The translations under genes and the position numbers were made by a program. Shown here piece by piece: positions 6,068 to 9,825 of a stretch of DNA of 9,825 bases; the first letter of the stretch is position 1, and every line of letters begins with the position of its first letter. This DNA comes from Thermoanaerobacterium sp. (GTDB lineage Bacteria; Bacillota; Thermoanaerobacteria; Thermoanaerobacterales; Thermoanaerobacteraceae): the NCBI GenBank assembly GCA_029960905.1, contig JASBVU010000045.1, positions 1 to 9,825 on the forward strand, given 5' to 3'. The notes beneath the pieces are model-generated. The model did not search any database and was not told the origin of the DNA. It saw only the letters and a program-made list of their open reading frames with translations.

Positions 6068-6198
6068 ATAAGTATTTATAAATATAAAAAATAATTTAAA
6101 TTAATTTTATCTCGGTTTGCTCTTAATGTTGTGGTTTTGTGATAGTACTTTTTTGATATTATTGATATTATATATTATTCAAATAAGGAGATGATCTC
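6068..6198 (+). promoter_or_regulatory. upstream region of the aldolase operon
   Basis: This AT-rich stretch has a tandem nine-base repeat TTGATATTA (6153-6161, 6162-6170). It creates two overlapping extended -10-like boxes, TGATATTAT (6154-6162 and 6163-6171). No good -35 box stands at the right distance and no TGAACAAA operator is present. A promoter here is plausible but weak. Alternatively, transcription came from the DRL gene before the IS arrived, or now comes from the IS. Confidence 0.35.
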
Positions 6199-7050
6199 TT
6201 GTTAGTATCATCAAAAGAATTATTTAAGGTCGCAAGGAAGTATAATTTCGCTATACCGGCTCCGAATTTTGTAGATCAGAACTCTATAAAAGCATATATA
6301 GAAGTTGCAGAAAAATTAAATTTACCAATTATTTTAGCTTATGCAGAAGCACATGAGGACTTTTTATCATTTGATGAAGCACTATATTTAGGAAAATACT
6401 ATGGTGAAAAAGCTAAAATTCCAGCAGTATTACACTTTGATCATGGTACTAAGAAAGAGCTAATAATCAGAGCTATAGATGAAGGATTCAATTCGGTTAT
6501 GATAGATGCTTCTATGGACTCATTTGAAGACAATGTTAGAAAAACAAAAGAGATAGTCAAATACGCTCATTTGAGAGGAGTAGTTGTAGAAGCCGAAATT
6601 GGGCATGTTGGCAACAGTGAAAATTATAGAAATAACGACAATAGTGCTAGTATATATACTACTGTTGAAGATGCGAAAAGATTTGTTGAGCTTACAGATG
6701 TAGATTCTTTAGCAATTTCTATTGGCACTGCTCACGGACATTATAAAGGGAAACCAGTTATAGATTTTAACAGATTAAGAGAAATTAGGAATGCTGTAGA
6801 TATTCCTTTGGTACTTCATGGAGGATCATCTTCTGGAGATGACAATTTAAAAAGATGTGCTACTGAAGGAATAAGCAAGATTAACATTTATACTGATTTG
6901 GTAACTGCTGCATGCGATAAAGTGAAAAACACTCAATTCAACGATTATTATGAGTTACTTTGTGCTCAAAGAGAAGGTATGAAAGAATGCTTAGAACATT
7001 ATTATGATGTTTTTGAAACAAACAAATATAGACAAGCTAATTTCATATGA
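6199..7050 (+). CDS. class II (zinc) ketose-phosphate aldolase, FbaA/GatY/KbaY-like
   Basis: Enzymes of this family reversibly cleave ketose 1-phosphates or 1,6-bisphosphates to dihydroxyacetone phosphate and an aldehyde. The 283 residues match the GatY/KbaY length. Visible active-site elements are HFDHG with Asp81 and zinc ligand His82, EAEIGHVG with Glu133, GTAHG with zinc ligand His179, LHGGSSSG with zinc ligand His207, and KINIYTDL (227-234) for phosphate binding. The usual 'SEG'-type segment after the second strand is AYAEAHEDF (47-55), hinting at an altered substrate pocket. The start is TTG with AAGGAG eight bases before it; a nearby ATG at 6191 runs into a stop. It heads a three-gene operon. 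The physiological substrate is unknown; a polyol-derived ketose phosphate fits the context. Confidence 0.88.
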   Translation: MLVSSKELFKVARKYNFAIPAPNFVDQNSIKAYIEVAEKLNLPIILAYAEAHEDFLSFDEALYLGKYYGEKAKIPAVLHFDHGTKKELIIRAIDEGFNSVMIDASMDSFEDNVRKTKEIVKYAHLRGVVVEAEIGHVGNSENYRNNDNSASIYTTVEDAKRFVELTDVDSLAISIGTAHGHYKGKPVIDFNRLREIRNAVDIPLVLHGGSSSGDDNLKRCATEGISKINIYTDLVTAACDKVKNTQFNDYYELLCAQREGMKECLEHYYDVFETNKYRQANFI

Positions 7051-7060
7051 AGGGGTGATA

Positions 7061-7768
7061 ATGATGAAGGGTATAAGAGTTCCATTTTTTGTAGTCAATC
7101 CTAAGTCATATCTTTACGGTGAAGAAAGTTTGCGATTGGCGCTTGCTGCAGACAAGTATGCCGAAAAATATGATGTCGACATATTTTTTACTGCGCCATT
7201 TGCAGATTTATATTACATTAAATCTAATACAAAAAACATCAAGATTACAGCTCAGCATATGGATCCATTACTACCTGGACGTGGGATGGGCTATGTACTG
7301 CCTGAATCCATAAAATCATCGGGTGCTGAAGCAGTATTTTTAAATCATGCTGAGCATTCATTAAAACTATCGGATTTGGTCAAAACGATAAAAAGAGCGA
7401 AAGATTTAGAACTTATTACAATTGTATGTGCTGATTCTGTAGAAGAAGCTACAGCTATAGCTATGTTGGAACCTGACATACTATTGTGTGAACCAACTGA
7501 TTTAATTGGTACAGGGAAAACTAGCGGTTATGAGTATATAAGAGAAACTACGAGAAAGATAAAAGATATAAATAGCAATATCTTAGTTATGCAGGCAGCA
7601 GGAATAAGTTCTGGAGAAGATGTTTATCAGACGATAATAAATGGTGCCGATGGGACAGGAGCAACAAGCGGCATAATCAATGCGTCGGATAGAGTAAAAA
7701 TGCTAGAAGAAATGATACAGGCAATTGTAAAGGCAAAAAACGAATTGGGCTACGGAAGGAGGCCTTAG
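7061..7768 (+). CDS. triosephosphate isomerase homologue of archaeal type
   Basis: It is a TIM-barrel isomerase homologue of 235 residues, short like archaeal triosephosphate isomerases. Catalytic residues are visible: Asn13 and Lys15 in NPKSY, His96 in LNHAEHS, and Glu144 in CEPTDLIGTG, whose GTG belongs to the closing loop. AQHMDP (65-70) and GYVLPESIKSSGAEAVFLNH (77-96) match the archaeal pattern. The phosphate-site region reads AAGISSGEDV (179-188). It may interconvert dihydroxyacetone phosphate and glyceraldehyde 3-phosphate made by the aldolase. Alternatively it may isomerise a four- or five-carbon keto-phosphate, as EryH does with L-erythrulose 1-phosphate. AGGGGTG lies 3 bases before the ATG at 7061 and 6 before the ATG at 7064, so either is possible. 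A frame upstream to 7004 overlaps the aldolase and is unlikely. It starts 10 bp after the aldolase stop. Confidence 0.82.
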   Translation: MMKGIRVPFFVVNPKSYLYGEESLRLALAADKYAEKYDVDIFFTAPFADLYYIKSNTKNIKITAQHMDPLLPGRGMGYVLPESIKSSGAEAVFLNHAEHSLKLSDLVKTIKRAKDLELITIVCADSVEEATAIAMLEPDILLCEPTDLIGTGKTSGYEYIRETTRKIKDINSNILVMQAAGISSGEDVYQTIINGADGTGATSGIINASDRVKMLEEMIQAIVKAKNELGYGRRP

Positions 7769-7769
7769 A

Positions 7770-8291
7770 ATGAAAATCTATAAAGAACAAATTTATTTAA
7801 CATCTCATGGAGGAACACCTAGCTTTTTTAATATAACTCCTTCTGTTAAGGAAATAATCAAAAAAAGTGAAATACAAAATGGCATCTGTGCTGTAATTTC
7901 TCCTCATACTACCTGTTCTGTGTTTTTTGAAGAATTTGTTCACGATTATACTGAAGATGGTGATGAATATCTGCAGGCTGATTTAAACAATGTCCTTAAA
8001 AAGATTATTCCAGATCAAGTTGAGGAAGGACAATATAACTATCCTGGTGAAAAACATTATGAAGCAGTATTATCATGGCCCGATGCAGAGGATTATCTTC
8101 CAAACGGTGATCGTTCAGCACTTCTAAACTGTGATGCACATTTAAAAGCTACATTGATTGGTTCTAGCGAGATATTTGAAGTTGATAATGGGGAATTAGG
8201 GATAGGACCAACAGGCTATATTTACTTTGTAGATTTTGATCGCACAAGATCACGTATCCGTAAATGTAAGATAATTGTGTTGGGAGAATGA
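7770..8291 (+). CDS. enlarged YjbQ/UPF0047-family protein
   Basis: YjbQ proteins have been reported to show weak thiamine-phosphate-synthase-like activity, but their real job is open. The family core is visible: SPHTTCSV (44-51), a Glu/Asp-rich helix (54-71), His96, LLNCDAHLKATLIGSSE (118-134) and VDFDRTRSRIRKC (154-166). It has 173 residues, while ordinary members have about 130-140. The extra part is an insertion around 85-115. The usual 'LGTWQ' after the core is replaced by LGIGPTGYIYF (143-153). It starts one base after the isomerase stop with AAGGAGG upstream, so translation is probably coupled. Placement in a sugar-phosphate operon suggests a catalytic role on a phosphorylated intermediate; this is inference. 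Confidence 0.75.
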   Translation: MKIYKEQIYLTSHGGTPSFFNITPSVKEIIKKSEIQNGICAVISPHTTCSVFFEEFVHDYTEDGDEYLQADLNNVLKKIIPDQVEEGQYNYPGEKHYEAVLSWPDAEDYLPNGDRSALLNCDAHLKATLIGSSEIFEVDNGELGIGPTGYIYFVDFDRTRSRIRKCKIIVLGE

Positions 8292-8354
8292 TTTTTAGAT
8301 TAAAATTATTATTAGTTGAAACGGTATAGAATGTCGAAAAATTATTGTATATGC

Positions 8355-8392
8355 AAAACTCCACTTTATTAAGTAAATATAGGTGGAGTTTT
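8355..8392 (+). terminator. hairpin terminator after the aldolase operon
   Basis: AAAACTCCAC (8355-8364) and its perfect complement GTGGAGTTTT (8383-8392) form a 10-bp stem with an 18-base loop. The T-tract lies in the distal arm, so it may work in both directions. The remaining bases up to 8468 show no clear promoter. Confidence 0.7.
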
Positions 8393-8468
8393 AGGCTATA
8401 TATTTTAATATCAAGTATAGGTTTAAATTTTCATTCAAAATCAAGAATAGTTTACAAGAGGTGTTTAT

Positions 8469-8756
8469 ATGATAAAGTATATGGAAGCCGACCTGTTTTG
8501 CTTACACTGCAATAAAAATACTAATCACGTGATTTATTACAATGGTGATGAAAAAATCATTAGAATAAAATGTCAGGATTGTAAAACCGAGATAGAGTTA
8601 AAAGATGACTTTATATCAAAGAATAAAAACATTGGATTATTAGAGAAGTCTTTCAAAATGACAGAAGAACTGATAAGTGAATTAAATAAATTTTTATTTT
8701 CAATACCTATTAAAATCCTAAAATCCCCAAGTGATTTTATAAATAAAAAGAATTGA
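8469..8756 (+). CDS. small four-cysteine zinc-ribbon-like protein
   Basis: The 95-residue product has an N-terminal CxxC (Cys11, Cys14) and a second CxxC (Cys35, Cys38), separated by about 20 residues with HVIYYNGDEKIIRIK between them. This is the layout of a small zinc ribbon. The rest (about 45-95) is Lys/Ser-rich and probably helical. It looks like a group of short uncharacterised Bacillota proteins with an 'ADLFCLHC' beginning. The start is behind AGAGGTG; an ATG four codons later (8481) is an alternative. It has its own terminator. No function is assigned, and nothing links it to the sugar genes. Confidence 0.68.
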   Translation: MIKYMEADLFCLHCNKNTNHVIYYNGDEKIIRIKCQDCKTEIELKDDFISKNKNIGLLEKSFKMTEELISELNKFLFSIPIKILKSPSDFINKKN

Positions 8757-8770
8757 AAATGTATTGACTG

Positions 8771-8791
8771 CGGCTATGATAGCCGTTTTTT
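8771..8791 (+). terminator. intrinsic terminator of the small zinc-ribbon gene
   Basis: CGGCTA, TGA, TAGCCG forms a 6-bp GC-rich stem with a three-base loop (8771-8785). It is followed by six T (8786-8791). The tail overlaps the stop codon of the converging nucleotidyltransferase gene. Confidence 0.87.
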
Positions 8792-9191
8792 ACTGTATTT
8801 CTCCAACATAACCTGAAAGAATATCTTTTTTTAGTTTATCCCATATTCCGTCATCATAAATTACAATACCTCTTTTAATTGCTTCGACAGAAATTGGATT
8901 TTTTTTAAAATATAGTTTTTTAAATTCCTCAGTGTTATAGCCCTTTGGTTCAATCGCGTCGAAAACATGATCGTAAAGTAGTGTCATTCTTTCCTTATAA
9001 TTAACAGGTATTTTATCCGATATTAATATTACGTCAATATCACTGTTATCGTTAAAATCCCCTCTGGCAACTGAACCGATTATAATAGCACACATAGGAT
9101 GTAAAAAATTACTAATAATTTTTGAGTATTTCTTGCCTATATCTATAAGATTATTTCTTTTTTTATCCCTTATTATCATTGCTGCATTCAT
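8790..9191 (-). CDS. MNT-type minimal nucleotidyltransferase (partner of HEPN protein)
   Basis: It is a small polymerase-beta-fold nucleotidyltransferase of 133 residues. The signature GSVARGDFNDNSDIDVIL spans 39-56, with Gly39, Ser40, Arg43 and the metal-binding Asp51 and Asp53. Such proteins form two-gene modules with HEPN proteins; in the studied MntA/HepT pair the MNT enzyme silences the HEPN toxin by AMP transfer. The start codon is behind GGAGGAG, which lies inside the end of the upstream HEPN gene. The two genes overlap by 29 bp in different frames, which indicates coupled translation. The stop lies in the T-tract of the opposing terminator. Confidence 0.85.
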   Translation of the reverse strand: MNAAMIIRDKKRNNLIDIGKKYSKIISNFLHPMCAIIIGSVARGDFNDNSDIDVILISDKIPVNYKERMTLLYDHVFDAIEPKGYNTEEFKKLYFKKNPISVEAIKRGIVIYDDGIWDKLKKDILSGYVGEIQ

Positions 9192-9582
9192 TTATATACT
9201 CCTCCACATAATTTAGAATATTTTGAGCATATTCCAATGATATTTTAGCATCATTTTCATCATAATATTCGTAAGGACTTCCTGATGGGTAAGCATCCGG
9301 GTATCGTGGCTGAATGTAATCTCTGTCAAGTTTTCTAGCCCACTTATTATAATCATCAGGTTTATTAATTCCAGCATTATCAAGATCATTTGCTAATTTA
9401 ACAAGTGAGTGACCTACCATAGAAATTCCAAATGCTTTTAAAAGTGCTTTAATAGCACATTCCGCAGCTTGCTGTGCTTTGAAGCATGACCATGAATAAT
9501 CTCCATCTTTATAATCTCTATAAGCTGATTTAAAAGTGTGAATTGCTTGATTAAACCATCTATTATATTCATCCATATCCAT
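9163..9582 (-). CDS. HEPN-domain protein of a HEPN/MNT pair
   Basis: This 139-residue, largely helical protein has the features of the HEPN family linked to nucleotidyltransferases. They are KAQQAAECAIKALLKAFGI (35-53), GHSLVKLANDL (57-67), ARKLDRDYIQPRYPD (82-96) and a C-terminal helix with A-Q-N-I-L-N-Y (119-125). The start is the ATG at 9582, with GGTGG about eight bases upstream. The TTG at 9597 opens the same frame, but it lies ahead of that site and has no site of its own. A clear R-x(4-6)-H ribonuclease motif is not seen, so it may be a non-RNase HEPN. The function (toxin, antiphage or other) is open. Confidence 0.82.
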   Translation of the reverse strand: MDMDEYNRWFNQAIHTFKSAYRDYKDGDYSWSCFKAQQAAECAIKALLKAFGISMVGHSLVKLANDLDNAGINKPDDYNKWARKLDRDYIQPRYPDAYPSGSPYEYYDENDAKISLEYAQNILNYVEEYINECSNDNKG

Positions 9583-9614
9583 ACTGTTCACCACCAATAC
9601 AATTTACTATTTTA

Positions 9615-9643
9615 ATTATACATTAGCATTTTTGGATACACAA
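9615..9643 (-). promoter_or_regulatory. promoter of the HEPN/MNT operon
   Basis: On the minus strand TTGTGT (9638-9643) is followed by a 17-bp spacer and a perfect TATAAT (9615-9620). The start would be about 25 bases before the HEPN start codon. Confidence 0.72.
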
Positions 9644-9779
9644 CTACAAGTAGAGGATTAAATCTAAATTTGCAATTTACGCTTTTGAAAGAAGTATATG
9701 GATTGGTACTTTTTAGGAAATTGCATTAATTGAACAAAAACTCTTATAACCGATTTTTATTATTTTCTTTAACTTAGTG

Positions 9780-9825
9780 TATAATTTTAGTAGGCGGTAA
9801 AAAATAGAAAAAGGAAGGCATCCAA
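9780..9825 (+). promoter_or_regulatory. -10 box and ribosome binding site of a gene beyond the right edge
   Basis: A perfect TATAAT (9780-9785) with only a poor -35 (TTATTA, 9757-9762) precedes AAGGAAGG (9811-9818). A start codon should follow just outside the window. The rest of 9644-9779 shows no gene; a single TGAACAAA occurs at 9731-9738. Confidence 0.5.

Noticed and set aside
7119..7313. Second plus-strand frame inside the isomerase gene.
   Set aside because: The isomerase frame carries the catalytic motifs; this one is a shifted shadow without a ribosome site.
8164..8364. Minus-strand frame over the end of the YjbQ gene and the hairpin.
   Set aside because: It overlaps a recognised gene and a terminator and has no protein features.
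9731..9738. A further TGAACAAA near the right edge, like the operator half-sites.
   Set aside because: It is single, has no second copy 19 bp away and lies about 40 bp upstream of the -10 box rather than on the start, so chance in AT-rich DNA is likely.
1..9825. CRISPR arrays, tRNA or rRNA genes.
   Set aside because: No regularly spaced repeats and no RNA-gene signatures were seen by eye on either strand.

Overview
The window is AT-rich DNA with strong AGGAGG-type ribosome binding sites and TTG/GTG starts. It carries a glucitol-type PTS with GutM, an archaeal-type triosephosphate isomerase homologue and a HEPN/nucleotidyltransferase pair. Together these suggest a low-GC Bacillota, most likely a clostridium or relative. 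The exact genus cannot be read from the sequence.

Layout. Positions 1-2580 (minus strand) hold a glucitol/sorbitol-family PTS operon in the order gutM - srlA (IIC) - srlE (IIBC) - srlB (IIA, cut by the window edge). Positions 2581-3028 are a divergent control region in which two near-identical promoter/operator modules are arranged as mirror images. Each has TTGAC(A/T), a 17-bp spacer, TAAAAT, 5 bp, TGAACAAA, and a second TGAACAAA 19 bp further on. Positions 3029-4318 (plus) encode a homoserine-dehydrogenase-like oxidoreductase with a C-terminal SAF-like part. It closely resembles the DRL (DXR-like) family, known from Brucella abortus as an alternative 1-deoxyxylulose-5-phosphate reductoisomerase. 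Positions 4444-6031 are a complete IS4-family insertion sequence with a 10-bp target duplication, inserted in the loop of an older 15-bp inverted repeat. Positions 6199-8291 (plus) hold three tightly packed genes: a class II ketose-phosphate aldolase, an archaeal-type triosephosphate isomerase homologue and an enlarged YjbQ/UPF0047 protein. They end at a hairpin. Positions 8469-8756 encode a small four-cysteine protein. Positions 8790-9582 (minus) are an overlapping HEPN/MNT pair. The right edge holds the promoter and ribosome binding site of a gene that lies outside.

How it may work together (inference). No sorbitol-6-phosphate dehydrogenase is visible. In its usual place, and under mirrored control with the PTS, sits a DRL-type enzyme that should interconvert a branched polyol phosphate and a straight ketose phosphate. 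With the aldolase and triosephosphate isomerase homologue downstream, the locus looks like a catabolic pathway for an unusual polyol. A branched tetritol such as 2-C-methylerythritol or apiitol is one candidate. The polyol would be phosphorylated on import, rearranged and oxidised, then cleaved to triose phosphate. The substrate is not proven by the sequence. The IS lies between the DRL gene and the aldolase gene and may have altered the expression of the downstream part.
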